Position numbers and translations under genes: made by a program. Shown here one piece after another: positions 34,917-44,622 of a DNA stretch of 64,000 bases (position 1 is its first letter; each line of letters opens with the position of its first letter). Under the pieces are notes generated by a model that worked only from the letters and a program-made list of their open reading frames with translations, did no database searches and was not told the DNA's origin. Source of the DNA: Lachnospiraceae bacterium (GTDB taxonomy: Bacteria; Bacillota; Clostridia; Lachnospirales; Lachnospiraceae); assembly GCA_017440575.1 (NCBI GenBank), contig JAFSGY010000028.1, positions 62,001 to 126,000 on the forward strand. Direction: 5' to 3'.

Positions 34917-36733
34917 TGGAGAGCCTGAAAAAGCTGTTTTTGGGCCGACTGTGGAAGGTGCTTTTATTCACGGTGCTTTTGGTAGTTGGTCTTGCAGCGA
35001 CATTTGATTTTTATTATGATTTGAATGATGACACGACGATTAAGGATATTATTTCAGGAGCTTATACAGGAAGTCCGAGTGGATATAGCGTTCAGATGCT
35101 ATTTCCATTGAGCTTTTGTATATCCTTATGTTACCGAGCCATTCCCGGAGTTCCCTGGTATGGCTTGTTTTTGTGCGTATGCCAATTTGGAGCATGGGTA
35201 CTAATTGCGTGGCGTGCGACAGGTCTGGTAAAGAAACAGTGGCAACAGGTTGTAGCACTTTGCTTTGAAACGGTTATTTTTTTTGGCTTATTAATTCGCC
35301 AGCTTGTCATCGTGCAGTATAGTGTGACAAGTGGCATTTGTATGGCGACTGCGATTTTTCTCTATTTGACAGGAGAGGAGAAGGAGACACCAGGGCAATA
35401 TTTAAAACAGAATATAGTCTCCATTCTTCTGGTGATTCTTGCCTTTATGATAAGAACGGAGATGTGTATTATGCTTTTACCGTTTCTGCTTCTTGCGGGC
35501 TTTTGTGAATGGATGACGCAGGAAAAAATAGTTACAGTTCGCAATGTAAAACGTTATCTGTATCTGATTGGAGCAGCTCTTTTAGGAATGGTTGCGGTAC
35601 TGTCAATCGATAGGCTTAGTATAGCAACATCGACGGAACGTGAGACATGGCAGTCTTTCCAAAGCTTTTTTGACGAAAGAACAAGTCTGTATGATTTTTA
35701 TGGAATCCCTTCTTATGAGGAACATATGGAATTTTATGAAAAAATTGGACTGTCCAGAGAATCTTATGCCTTATTGGAAAATTATAATTTTTCAATGGAT
35801 GAGTCAATTAATGAGAATTTGTTAGCAGATATCGTACAGTATCAGGAAAAGATGGCAAAAACAGAGCAGGGGCTTGCTATCACGGCTGGATTTATCAGTA
35901 AAAACAGTCTGTCAGAAGCGATTTGGCTTTATAAAGAACAGCTTCTAAATATGAAGAGTGGAGTATATGCGTATATATTGCTTGCTGCTTATATATCTTT
36001 TATCCTGCTTGCTGGAGGAAGGAAAAAAAGCGGTTGTTACTGGAAAATAATACTTTTGTTGGTTATTCGAAGCATATTGTGGATATATTTATTTATGGTG
36101 GACAGAGCTTTGGATAGAATTACCTGTCCGTTACTGGTAACAGAGATTAATGTATTACTTGGCTGGATTATTAAGGAGAGCATTCAGGCAAAGCCGAGTG
36201 CAAAGAACTTTGTATCGGTTAAGATGCAGGCGTTGGGAGCTTATGGTTTGCTGAGTCTGTGTGCAGGGCTTGCTTTGTATATGAACGTGCAAAAAACAGT
36301 AGCAGAATATGAAGCGAGGGAACGTGTGAATTCTCGTTGGGAATCGTTGATTGAATATTGTATGGAGCATGAAAATGCCTATTATGTGGTAGATGTGTAT
36401 TCTTCAACCTCTTATGACGGGGTTTCCTATTCAGAAAAAATCTTTAAAAATGTGGATAACAGCTATCGTAACTTTGATCTATGTGGAGGATGGCTGTCAA
36501 AGAGTCCGCTAATGCATACTAAGCTTAAGAAAATGCAGATTACAGATATAGAAAGTGCACTATATACGGGAGAACAGGCGTATTTTGTGGCAGCGCCGGA
36601 TAAAGATTTAACGTGGCTTATAGATTATTATGCTTACAAAGGGAAGGCAATAGAACCACAGAGAGTGGATTCCATATATGATAACGGAACCGAGTGCTTT
36701 ATAGTATATTGTATACAAAGAACCGATTTGTAA
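34913..36733 (+). CDS. Large polytopic membrane protein, candidate GT-C glycosyltransferase
   Basis: A 606-residue protein with about eleven membrane segments and a soluble C-terminal part from roughly residue 480. After the first helix it has FYYDLNDDTTIKDIISGAYT (residues 33-52), an acid-rich loop (Asp36, Asp39, Asp40) placed as in GT-C enzymes, then a conserved-looking GSPSGY. The fold and role are inferred; no named family recognised. It overlaps wecE by four bases (ATGA), so it is translationally coupled to that aminotransferase and could use the same sugar in polyprenyl-linked form. Confidence 0.6.
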   Translation: MMESLKKLFLGRLWKVLLFTVLLVVGLAATFDFYYDLNDDTTIKDIISGAYTGSPSGYSVQMLFPLSFCISLCYRAIPGVPWYGLFLCVCQFGAWVLIAWRATGLVKKQWQQVVALCFETVIFFGLLIRQLVIVQYSVTSGICMATAIFLYLTGEEKETPGQYLKQNIVSILLVILAFMIRTEMCIMLLPFLLLAGFCEWMTQEKIVTVRNVKRYLYLIGAALLGMVAVLSIDRLSIATSTERETWQSFQSFFDERTSLYDFYGIPSYEEHMEFYEKIGLSRESYALLENYNFSMDESINENLLADIVQYQEKMAKTEQGLAITAGFISKNSLSEAIWLYKEQLLNMKSGVYAYILLAAYISFILLAGGRKKSGCYWKIILLLVIRSILWIYLFMVDRALDRITCPLLVTEINVLLGWIIKESIQAKPSAKNFVSVKMQALGAYGLLSLCAGLALYMNVQKTVAEYEARERVNSRWESLIEYCMEHENAYYVVDVYSSTSYDGVSYSEKIFKNVDNSYRNFDLCGGWLSKSPLMHTKLKKMQITDIESALYTGEQAYFVAAPDKDLTWLIDYYAYKGKAIEPQRVDSIYDNGTECFIVYCIQRTDL

Positions 36734-36831
36734 ATGTATTTGTAACTAGGAAGATGAGGAGTCGTTGCGAAGTTTTGTGCATGATAAAGGTATGAGAGAC
36801 AGGATATTAAGATACAGAAAGGTGTAAAAGC

Positions 36832-38337
36832 ATGGAACAGGTACGAAAGGATTTAAGACTAGAGGGAAGTCAGATTTATCTGCGTCCCATTACCATTGAG
36901 GATACCGATAATGTGGTGCGTTGGAGAAATGACAGAAAAGTTGTTGAAAACTTTATCTACCGTAAGTATATCAGCAGAGAGGAACATCTGGATTGGCTTC
37001 ATAATAAAGTTGAGACTGGACAGGTGGTACAATTTATCATCTGTGACAGACAGACGGACAAGCCGTTAGGTTCTATTTACTTGCAGGACTTCAAGGAAGA
37101 GAGCAGGCAGGCAGAGGAAGGCATCTTCTTAGGTGAGAAAGAGGCATATGGAAGAGGAATTGGGACAGAGGCCGCAAAGCTGGTACTCCAATATGCCTTT
37201 GAAACCATGAAGCTTCATAAGCTAACAGCAAGAGTATTAAGTTATAATCAGGGAAGCTGTAAGATGCATGAGAAGGCAGGCTATGTGCTGGAATCTTGTC
37301 TTAAGGATGAGCTTTTTCTGGATGGAAAATATGAAGACTTGATTTTTTACGGAGCCATTAATCCTGCGGAGTCAGAAAAGGAAAAAGAAGAGAGCAGAAA
37401 AAAGGTTAGCTTTATTATTCCGTGCTATCGTAGTGAAAAAACATTGGAAAGTGTAATCACTGAGATTCGTGATACGATGCAGAGCTTAACCACATATGAG
37501 TATGATATTTTTCTCATTAATGACTGCTCGCCGGATGATACTTTTTCGGTTATTTGTAAGCTTTGTAAGAAGTACGATAATATTACAGGAATCAGTCTTG
37601 CTAAGAATTTCGGACAGCATGCGGCGCTTATGGCAGGACTTCGAAAGTCGGACGGTGATATTGTGGTCTGTCTGGATGATGACGGCCAGACACCGGCTAA
37701 TGAGGTGGGTAAACTACTTGCAGGAATTGAAGAGGGTAGCGATGTTGTTTATGCACAGTATGAATCGAAAAAACACAGCGCGTTTCGTAATTTTGGCAGT
37801 TGGATGAATGATATGATGACAAGAGTTATGCTAGGAAAACCAAAGGATTTGCATATTACAAGCTATTTTGCTGTAAAGCGTTTTGTGGTAGAAAGTATGC
37901 TTGCTTATGAAAAAAGTTATCCTTATGTAATCGGGCTTGTATTGCGAGCAACGAAGAATATTACCAATGTTCCGGTTAATCATAGAAGCCGTGAAATAGG
38001 AGCATCAGGTTATACTATGAAAAAGCTTTTGGGATTATGGTTTAACGGCTTTACAGCATTTTCTATATTACCCCTTCGTATTGCTACGGTAGCAGGAAGC
38101 ACCTTTGCCGGCATGGGCTTTTTGTATGGTATTTATACAATTATTAAGAGACTTGTAAATCCGGCAGTTCCTATGGGCTTTAGTGCGATTATGTCAGCGA
38201 TTGTCTTTTTTGGCGGCATGCTGATGCTGATGCTGGGTCTGGTTGGAGAATATGTTGGAAGAATTTACATCAGTATTAATAATTCCCCGCAGTATGTCAT
38301 TCGGGAAGAGGTAGGACATAAGACCAATCATGACTAA
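36832..38337 (+). CDS. GNAT acetyltransferase fused to a polyprenyl-phosphate glycosyltransferase (GT2)
   Basis: A 501-residue two-domain protein. Residues 14-174 are a RimJ/RimL-type GNAT with the acetyl-CoA loop YGRGIGTEA (106-114) and MHEKAGYVLE (145-154). A charged linker (about 178-190) joins a GT2 domain starting VSFIIPCYRS (192-201) with the metal region CLDDDGQTP and, near the C-terminus, two membrane helices as in DPM1/ArnC/GtrB enzymes. Inferred role: N-acetylates an aminosugar nucleotide, probably dTDP-Fuc4N from the WecE gene two genes upstream, and loads the product on undecaprenyl phosphate. There is no sign of a frameshift or internal start separating the domains. The fusion seems genuine. 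Confidence 0.87.
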   Translation: MEQVRKDLRLEGSQIYLRPITIEDTDNVVRWRNDRKVVENFIYRKYISREEHLDWLHNKVETGQVVQFIICDRQTDKPLGSIYLQDFKEESRQAEEGIFLGEKEAYGRGIGTEAAKLVLQYAFETMKLHKLTARVLSYNQGSCKMHEKAGYVLESCLKDELFLDGKYEDLIFYGAINPAESEKEKEESRKKVSFIIPCYRSEKTLESVITEIRDTMQSLTTYEYDIFLINDCSPDDTFSVICKLCKKYDNITGISLAKNFGQHAALMAGLRKSDGDIVVCLDDDGQTPANEVGKLLAGIEEGSDVVYAQYESKKHSAFRNFGSWMNDMMTRVMLGKPKDLHITSYFAVKRFVVESMLAYEKSYPYVIGLVLRATKNITNVPVNHRSREIGASGYTMKKLLGLWFNGFTAFSILPLRIATVAGSTFAGMGFLYGIYTIIKRLVNPAVPMGFSAIMSAIVFFGGMLMLMLGLVGEYVGRIYISINNSPQYVIREEVGHKTNHD

Positions 38338-38339
38338 GG

Positions 38340-38368
38340 TTGTATTCACAAAATGATTGTGCTATACT
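38340..38368 (+). promoter_or_regulatory. Promoter before the O-antigen-ligase-like gene
   Basis: TTGTAT (38340-38345), a 17-base spacer and TATACT (38363-38368). It lies in the gap after the GNAT-GT2 gene and would start transcription about 33 bases before the next coding start. Confidence 0.6.
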
Positions 38369-38407
38369 ACGATAGGCAAAAAAGAACGGAAGGAGAAGGT
38401 TATCACT

Positions 38408-40936
38408 TTGAACTTAAAGGAATTGATGCAGCATGCGTTTCATGACACAGAGCATGTAAGAAGAAATACCATAATTCAAATCGTTATAGCCACGCTTGCG
38501 TTTATTTTGTTATGCCGTGTCTGGCCATATGGTGTGATACAGCGGCACACAGAGTCTGTTCAACAGGCTTATTCGCATGCCAATGAGATGCAGGGGGAAA
38601 CCTTTACCCACGCAGATAAAAAGCTACAGACAGTACGCTTTACACAGGGACATATCTATCAGATAATGCTCTATCTGGACTGTAATGATAGCTATGATGC
38701 GAATGAAGACTACGTTTTGTTTCGTCTTTATGATGATGGATTTTCTTGTATTTATGAAGAAACAAAGGGCTTTGGCCTGATTGAAAAAAGAGGAGGCTTT
38801 TTAGCGACTCCCAATATGGACGTAGATGCAGGAAGAGATTACTATTATGAGGTGATTGTTCCTGAAGAAGCAGTAGGAAGCTTGCAATTACCGGTTGCTG
38901 ACAGGACAAGACTCGCACAGCAAGAGAATACTATTTTATACGTAGATGGTATTTATAGAGATGATATTTCTCTTGTAGCAGATTTTGATTATACAAAAGA
39001 GCTTACGATATTCCATATCATAGGCTATGATTTGCTAATTCTTATAATGGCTGTATTATGCTATGTGGGAATTCTTTGGTGTTTGTATCGCTTTGATGAG
39101 TATTTGGAAATAGCTGTATACTATGGAAAGAGAGTATTAACAGTGTTCGTGATTTTTACTGCTGTTGGATTCTTTTTCTTTGCTGTAGTTATGAATGGGT
39201 TTGGCGGTGAAGTGGCAGATAGGGTTGTGTATGCCATAGCTGTGGTTGTGGCTGTGATATGGTTTTTTATAGCTGTATGGATGCCTAAGGAGGAAAAACG
39301 TAAGTCAAGCCTGGCAACAAGCAATCAGATCTCTTTTATATGGCGTAATTATATTCAAACGGTCAGCTTTGCATTATTATTTTATGCATTATGCTTGTAT
39401 GTGAATGCAGACAGAGAATATATTCACTTGGTAAATACACGATGGATGTTAATCTTTTTGGGGATAGCGCTGCTTGCAGTATATAAGGGAAGAGAGCTTT
39501 GGAATTTATTTAGTGGAATATGGCTTCTGCTATCTGTTGCAGGAGCGATTTTGTATTGTCATGGATTTGTAGAGCAGGAAGAGCTATATCTTGCGAAGTT
39601 GGCAGCAGGAGTTACGGTGATATGGGGACTTGTGGTGATTCATACAATACGCTTTGCAAAAAAGGATTTTTGGAAGACAGTACACTGGCCATTCTTTGCA
39701 GTATGGTTGGTTTTTGTTGTATTTATGTATAATAATCGTTTCGAAAAGGTATGGCCATTGGTTGCTACTTTGCCATTTGTGATATTACTTGTGATGAATA
39801 TGAGTGCAGCAGCAAAAAGTCGTTTATTGAAAAACTTTACGAACGGAATTATATTAAACTTTGGCTTGGTTATGCTCTTTTGTCTGATGCATAGACCATA
39901 TCATTACTGGATGCGGTATCGCTATAATGGAATGTTTCATACCGTGGCATGTACAGGAATGTACCTTGCGTTAGTATCAGGGGCTGTTCTTGGAAAGCTT
40001 TATGGAAAATGGACAACAGGAAAGAAACTGTTACAAGCAGGAAAAACCGAGTTGTTTTTGTTATCTATGGTAGTAGCTAATGTTTTATTGACGATGTCGA
40101 GGACAGCATTGCTAACACTTTTTGTAAATGCAATTGCAGTAGTTATTATGGCTGCGATAGCGTATAAGAAAGTGATTAGACAGATTTTGGCGGAAGGTAT
40201 TCTTTTGGGTGCTGCTATTATAATTGGTTTTCCACTTATGTATACAACAATCAGAGTGGTTCCGGCGGTTGTGAATGATCCGATTCGTTATGAGATTGAG
40301 CCGCAGGAACGACATTATATGATTTTTGAGGGTGACACGATTGACTCGGACAAGTATATGACAATTGAACGTTATTTCAATCTGTTTTTTGGAAGATTTC
40401 AGTCAGAGGAAGCAAAAAATGTGCAAGAAGAAAATATGTTACTGGCATACATAGGGCAGGAGTCTTTGCCAATACCATATCCTTCTGTTGAGAATGCTCA
40501 AGAGAATGCAGAAAGTAGTTCCGATGTGTCAAATGGCAGATTTGATATCTATAAGGAATATATTCAGAATTTTGAGTTAACTGGGCATGAGAGCATGATT
40601 TTGGAAGGCAAAGATTATGCACATGCGCACAATTCCTATATTCAGGTTGCTTATGATTTTGGATTGATAGCCGGTGTTGCATTTTTAATTTTATGTGCTA
40701 TAACGTTATGGCGTTCTATGGTACTGGCTTATTGTTATGGAAAAAATTATAATATCTACTTTGTGCCATTTTCATTAATTATAGTATTTGGATTTATCAG
40801 CCTTACGGAGTGGGCATTCCATCCGTGTATTCCGGTAGGCTTTGCATTTTTATTGATGCAGATGGTGTTAATGCAGAAGCCATGGAGTCCTAAGGATAAG
40901 ATAAGGAATGCTGAAGGGAATACACAGGCAGAATAG
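38408..40936 (+). CDS. O-antigen ligase/polymerase-like membrane protein with large extracytoplasmic domain
   Basis: An 842-residue membrane protein. The first helix (about 20-40) is followed by a soluble, probably extracellular domain (about 40-200) and then a polytopic part. Near the end, HAHNSYIQVAYDFG (from His739) matches the WaaL/Wzy_C motif of O-antigen ligases and polymerases. Predicted to transfer or polymerise lipid-linked glycan on the outer face. The start is uncertain: TTG at 38408 follows AGGAGAAGG, while ATG at 38426 is an alternative; starts further up fall on or before the predicted transcription start. The N-terminal domain is larger than usual for the family. Confidence 0.8.
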   Translation: MNLKELMQHAFHDTEHVRRNTIIQIVIATLAFILLCRVWPYGVIQRHTESVQQAYSHANEMQGETFTHADKKLQTVRFTQGHIYQIMLYLDCNDSYDANEDYVLFRLYDDGFSCIYEETKGFGLIEKRGGFLATPNMDVDAGRDYYYEVIVPEEAVGSLQLPVADRTRLAQQENTILYVDGIYRDDISLVADFDYTKELTIFHIIGYDLLILIMAVLCYVGILWCLYRFDEYLEIAVYYGKRVLTVFVIFTAVGFFFFAVVMNGFGGEVADRVVYAIAVVVAVIWFFIAVWMPKEEKRKSSLATSNQISFIWRNYIQTVSFALLFYALCLYVNADREYIHLVNTRWMLIFLGIALLAVYKGRELWNLFSGIWLLLSVAGAILYCHGFVEQEELYLAKLAAGVTVIWGLVVIHTIRFAKKDFWKTVHWPFFAVWLVFVVFMYNNRFEKVWPLVATLPFVILLVMNMSAAAKSRLLKNFTNGIILNFGLVMLFCLMHRPYHYWMRYRYNGMFHTVACTGMYLALVSGAVLGKLYGKWTTGKKLLQAGKTELFLLSMVVANVLLTMSRTALLTLFVNAIAVVIMAAIAYKKVIRQILAEGILLGAAIIIGFPLMYTTIRVVPAVVNDPIRYEIEPQERHYMIFEGDTIDSDKYMTIERYFNLFFGRFQSEEAKNVQEENMLLAYIGQESLPIPYPSVENAQENAESSSDVSNGRFDIYKEYIQNFELTGHESMILEGKDYAHAHNSYIQVAYDFGLIAGVAFLILCAITLWRSMVLAYCYGKNYNIYFVPFSLIIVFGFISLTEWAFHPCIPVGFAFLLMQMVLMQKPWSPKDKIRNAEGNTQAE

Positions 40937-40950
40937 ATGAGGAGTATGTT

Positions 40951-42819
40951 ATGAAGATGCTGGATCGAATAAACAGACAGATATTGCATAGAAGGATTGT
41001 ATTGATTCTGTTGGATATAGTGACCGTTTGTATATCAAGTATGATACCATTATGGTTTCGATTTGAATTGAATTACAGAGAAATACCGGATGTATATCTG
41101 AATTCTGCCTGGAATACGATAGTTATAAATATTGTTATTACGTTAGTAGTATTTTATATTTTTAGGTTATATCATAGCTTGTGGGCATTCGCAGGAACTG
41201 CAGAGGCACAAAATATTGTAGCTGCATGCTCTTTATGTGCAGTATTGAATTTTTGTACTTTTCAGCTTATAGGGCTTCCGATTCCAAGAAGCTATTATTT
41301 TATCTATGCAATGGTTTTAACGGTTATTACAACAGGCGGTAGATTTTCTTATCGTATTTTAAGAGGAATCAAGCATAAGCAGCAGAATAAGAAGAATGGA
41401 ATTAAGGTTATGGTAATTGGTGCCGGAGAGGCTGCCAATACGGTAATTAAGGAGATTGTAAACAGTAATTACAGTACTATGACCATCAAGTGTATTATCG
41501 ATGATAATGCCATGAAGTGGGGACGTTTTATTCAGGGAATCAAGATTGTCGGTGGCCGTGATAAGATTGTAGAATATGCCGCGTTTTACGGCGTAGATGA
41601 GATTATTATTGCGATTCCGTCTGCGAGCAGGGCTACCATGAAGGAATTGGTAGAGATTTGTCAGGAAACAAACTGTAAGCTTAGAACGCTACCTGGTATC
41701 TATCAGCTGGTAAATGGTGAAGTAAATGTCAGCAAGCTTAGAGATGTAGATGTAGAGGACTTGTTAGGAAGAGATCCGATAAAGGTTGACCTTGATTCCA
41801 TTATGAATTATGTAAGGGATAAGGTTGTACTGGTTACCGGTGGTGGTGGCTCGATTGGCAGTGAGCTTTGCAGACAGATTGCAGGGCATAACCCAAAGCA
41901 GTTGATTATAGTAGATATCTATGAAAATAATGCCTATGAGATACAACAGGAGTTAAAGCATAAGCATCCGTATCTAGATTTGGTCGTGTTGATTGCATCG
42001 GTTAGAAATACAAACCGTATGAACAGTATTATGGAGGAGTATCATCCGGATATCGTATATCATGCAGCAGCACATAAGCATGTTCCGCTTATGGAGGATA
42101 GTCCAAACGAGGCAATTAAAAATAATGTATTTGGAACATGGAAGACTGCGCAGGCAGCAGTACAGAATGGTGTAAAGAAGTTTGTTATGATTTCTACGGA
42201 TAAGGCGGTAAATCCAACAAACATCATGGGTGCCTCAAAGCGTATCTGTGAGATGATTATTCAGACCTATAACAGACATTATGATACAGAGTTTGTTGCT
42301 GTTCGTTTTGGAAACGTACTTGGAAGTAATGGAAGTGTTATTCCATTGTTCCGTAAGCAAATTATGGAGGGAGGACCGGTTACGGTTACCCATCCTGATA
42401 TTATTCGTTACTTTATGACGATTCCTGAGGCAGTATCTCTTGTTCTTCAGGCAGGAGTTTATGCTAAGGGTGGTGAGATTTTCGTCCTCGATATGGGTGA
42501 GCCGGTTAGAATTCTTGATTTGGCCAAGAATTTAATTCGATTATCAGGCTACAAGGTAGATGAGGATATTAAGATTGAATTTACTGGGCTTCGTCCGGGT
42601 GAGAAGCTTTATGAGGAGCTTCTAATGAACGAGGAAGGGCTTACAGATACGGAGAATAAGTTGATTCATATTGGAAAACCGATTGAGTTTGATGAAGCAA
42701 AGTTCTTTGTACAGCTGAATGAACTGAAAAGGGAAGTAGAAAAGGAATGTTCCGATGTCAGACCGCTGATAAAGGAGATTGTTCCAACTTATGTACCACG
42801 TAAAAAGTCAGAAGAATAA
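40951..42819 (+). CDS. pglF: Membrane-bound nucleotide-sugar 4,6-dehydratase (PglF/WbpM/CapD type)
   Basis: Retaining UDP-GlcNAc (or UDP-GalNAc) C6 dehydratase making the 4-keto-6-deoxy intermediate for bacillosamine-type sugars. The 622-residue protein has four N-terminal helices (about 15-36, 47-68, 80-100, 107-127), a CoA-binding-like domain (GAGEAANT near 156) and a C-terminal Rossmann domain with GGGGSIGSEL and STDKAVNPTNIMGASKR. In that last block Met replaces the Tyr of the usual YxxxK pair, which is the hallmark of this membrane class and distinguishes it from PseB at 23502. AGGAG precedes the ATG. Followed by PglE- and PglC-like genes. Confidence 0.93.
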   Translation: MKMLDRINRQILHRRIVLILLDIVTVCISSMIPLWFRFELNYREIPDVYLNSAWNTIVINIVITLVVFYIFRLYHSLWAFAGTAEAQNIVAACSLCAVLNFCTFQLIGLPIPRSYYFIYAMVLTVITTGGRFSYRILRGIKHKQQNKKNGIKVMVIGAGEAANTVIKEIVNSNYSTMTIKCIIDDNAMKWGRFIQGIKIVGGRDKIVEYAAFYGVDEIIIAIPSASRATMKELVEICQETNCKLRTLPGIYQLVNGEVNVSKLRDVDVEDLLGRDPIKVDLDSIMNYVRDKVVLVTGGGGSIGSELCRQIAGHNPKQLIIVDIYENNAYEIQQELKHKHPYLDLVVLIASVRNTNRMNSIMEEYHPDIVYHAAAHKHVPLMEDSPNEAIKNNVFGTWKTAQAAVQNGVKKFVMISTDKAVNPTNIMGASKRICEMIIQTYNRHYDTEFVAVRFGNVLGSNGSVIPLFRKQIMEGGPVTVTHPDIIRYFMTIPEAVSLVLQAGVYAKGGEIFVLDMGEPVRILDLAKNLIRLSGYKVDEDIKIEFTGLRPGEKLYEELLMNEEGLTDTENKLIHIGKPIEFDEAKFFVQLNELKREVEKECSDVRPLIKEIVPTYVPRKKSEE

Positions 42820-42851
42820 AGTAATAAAAATGTAAATGGAGGAAAACAGCA

Positions 42852-43985
42852 ATGGCAGAGAAGAAGAGAATCTATTTATCCTGTCCAACGATGCATGGAG
42901 AAGAGCAGAAGTTTGTGCAGGAAGCATTTGATACCAATTGGGTAGCACCACTTGGCCCAAATGTAACAAAGTTTGAAGAAGAAATGGCAGCCTATACGGG
43001 ATGTGGGCATGCGGCTGCATTGAGTGCAGGAACAGCTGCAATTCATTTGGCAGTCAAGCTTCTTGGAATCAAACAGGATGATGTGGTATTTGTATCGTCT
43101 CTTACCTTTTCTGCAACCTGTAATCCTATTAGCTATGAAAAGGCAAAGCCGGTATTTATTGATTCGGAACCAGATACCTGGAATATGTCTCCTAAGGCAC
43201 TTAGAAAGGCTTTTGAGAAGTATCCGAATCCAAAAGCAGTTGTGCTGGTTCATTTATATGGAACACCAGCCAAATTAGATGAAATTATGGAGATCTGTGC
43301 AGAACATAATGTACCGTTAATTGAAGATGCTGCAGAATCTCTAGGATCTACCTATAAGGGACAGATGACAGGAACCTTTGGGCGTATTGGTATTTATTCC
43401 TTTAATGGAAATAAGATAATTACAACCTCTGGCGGTGGTATGATGGTATCGCAGGAAGAGGCATTGACGAAAGAGGCAACGAATCTTGCAACACAGGCAA
43501 GAGATGCAGCAAGACATTATCAGCATTCCAAGATAGGCTATAATTATCGTATGAGTAATGTGGTTGCCGGTATTGGACGTGGACAGCTCATACATATTGA
43601 GGAACACAAGAAAATTAAGAATGACATTTACAAGCAGTATACCAATGCCTTTGCAGATATAGAAGATATCTCTATGAATCCGATGAACCCGGATGGAGAT
43701 GCCAATAACTGGTTATCCTGCATCCTGTTAAAGGAAGGCTGCAAGGTAACTCCAAATGAGATTATGGATGCTTTAGATGCTGAGAATATTGAGTCCAGAC
43801 CAATCTGGAAGCCAATGAATCTTCAGCCGGTATTTGCAGATTGTGATTTCTTTAGCCATAATGATGAAGGAATCAGTGTGGGTGAGGACATTTTTAATAG
43901 AGGTTTGTGCATGCCAAGTGACATCAAGAATACACCAGAGGATATGGAACTGATTATTAACACAGTTCGTAAGCTTTTTGCATAA
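42852..43985 (+). CDS. pglE: UDP-4-amino-sugar aminotransferase (PglE type)
   Basis: PLP-dependent transaminase that adds an amino group at C4 of the PglF product. The 377-residue DegT/DnrJ/EryC1 protein has [10 protein letters not shown] near the start, the PLP Lys188 in [14 protein letters not shown], the [13 protein letters not shown] segment and [15 protein letters not shown], all typical of the PglE/WlaK branch. A GGAGG site precedes the ATG. In Campylobacter PglD then acetylates the new amine; no PglD-like left-handed-beta-helix protein is seen here. Confidence 0.93.
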   Translation: MAEKKRIYLSCPTMHGEEQKFVQEAFDTNWVAPLGPNVTKFEEEMAAYTGCGHAAALSAGTAAIHLAVKLLGIKQDDVVFVSSLTFSATCNPISYEKAKPVFIDSEPDTWNMSPKALRKAFEKYPNPKAVVLVHLYGTPAKLDEIMEICAEHNVPLIEDAAESLGSTYKGQMTGTFGRIGIYSFNGNKIITTSGGGMMVSQEEALTKEATNLATQARDAARHYQHSKIGYNYRMSNVVAGIGRGQLIHIEEHKKIKNDIYKQYTNAFADIEDISMNPMNPDGDANNWLSCILLKEGCKVTPNEIMDALDAENIESRPIWKPMNLQPVFADCDFFSHNDEGISVGEDIFNRGLCMPSDIKNTPEDMELIINTVRKLFA

Positions 43986-44005
43986 TAGAAGGGATAGGGA
44001 AACCT

Positions 44006-44620
44006 ATGTATCGCAAGTATATAAAAAGATTATTAGATATCGTGATTTCATTAACAGCATTGGTTATATTAAGCCCGGTTATGTTGATTGTAGCAATACT
44101 TGTCAGATGTAAATTGGGCTCACCGGTTATCTTCCATCAGCAAAGACCGGGGTATCAGGAGAAGGTATTTAAGCTTTGTAAATTTCGTACCATGACGGAT
44201 GAGCGGGATGAGAACGGAGAGTTACTACCGGATGCGGTAAGGCTTACCAAGTTTGGAAAGATGCTTCGTGCAACCAGTCTTGACGAGCTACCGGAGCTTT
44301 GGAATATTTTAAAGGGGGATATGAGTCTGATAGGTCCAAGACCTTTGTTGGTAAAATATCTTCCGTTGTATAATGAATTTCAAAAGCATAGGCATGATGT
44401 GAAGCCTGGGTTGACGGGATGGGCTCAGGTAAATGGAAGGAATGCTATTAGCTGGGAAGAGCGTTTTGAGATGGATGTTTATTATGTGAATAACCAATCC
44501 TTTTTGCTGGATTTGAAAATCTTGTTTAAAACGGTGGCAGTAGTGTTTAAGCATAGTGATATTAATAGCAGTACAGATGCCACAATGGAGGCATTTACAG
44601 GAACCAAAAGCGAGGAATAG
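44006..44620 (+). CDS. pglC: Monotopic phosphoglycosyltransferase (PglC type)
   Basis: Small initiator that moves a sugar-1-phosphate from a UDP-diaminosugar to undecaprenyl phosphate. The 204-residue protein has one re-entrant membrane helix (about 10-34), KFRTM, the catalytic Asp93-Glu94 pair in [16 protein letters not shown] and [11 protein letters not shown]. It lacks the four-helix N-terminus of the other initiator at 11486. With pglF and pglE directly upstream, the substrate is probably a bacillosamine-like UDP-sugar. Marks the start of a second assembly line. Confidence 0.94.
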   Translation: MYRKYIKRLLDIVISLTALVILSPVMLIVAILVRCKLGSPVIFHQQRPGYQEKVFKLCKFRTMTDERDENGELLPDAVRLTKFGKMLRATSLDELPELWNILKGDMSLIGPRPLLVKYLPLYNEFQKHRHDVKPGLTGWAQVNGRNAISWEERFEMDVYYVNNQSFLLDLKILFKTVAVVFKHSDINSSTDATMEAFTGTKSEE

Positions 44621-44622
44621 TC

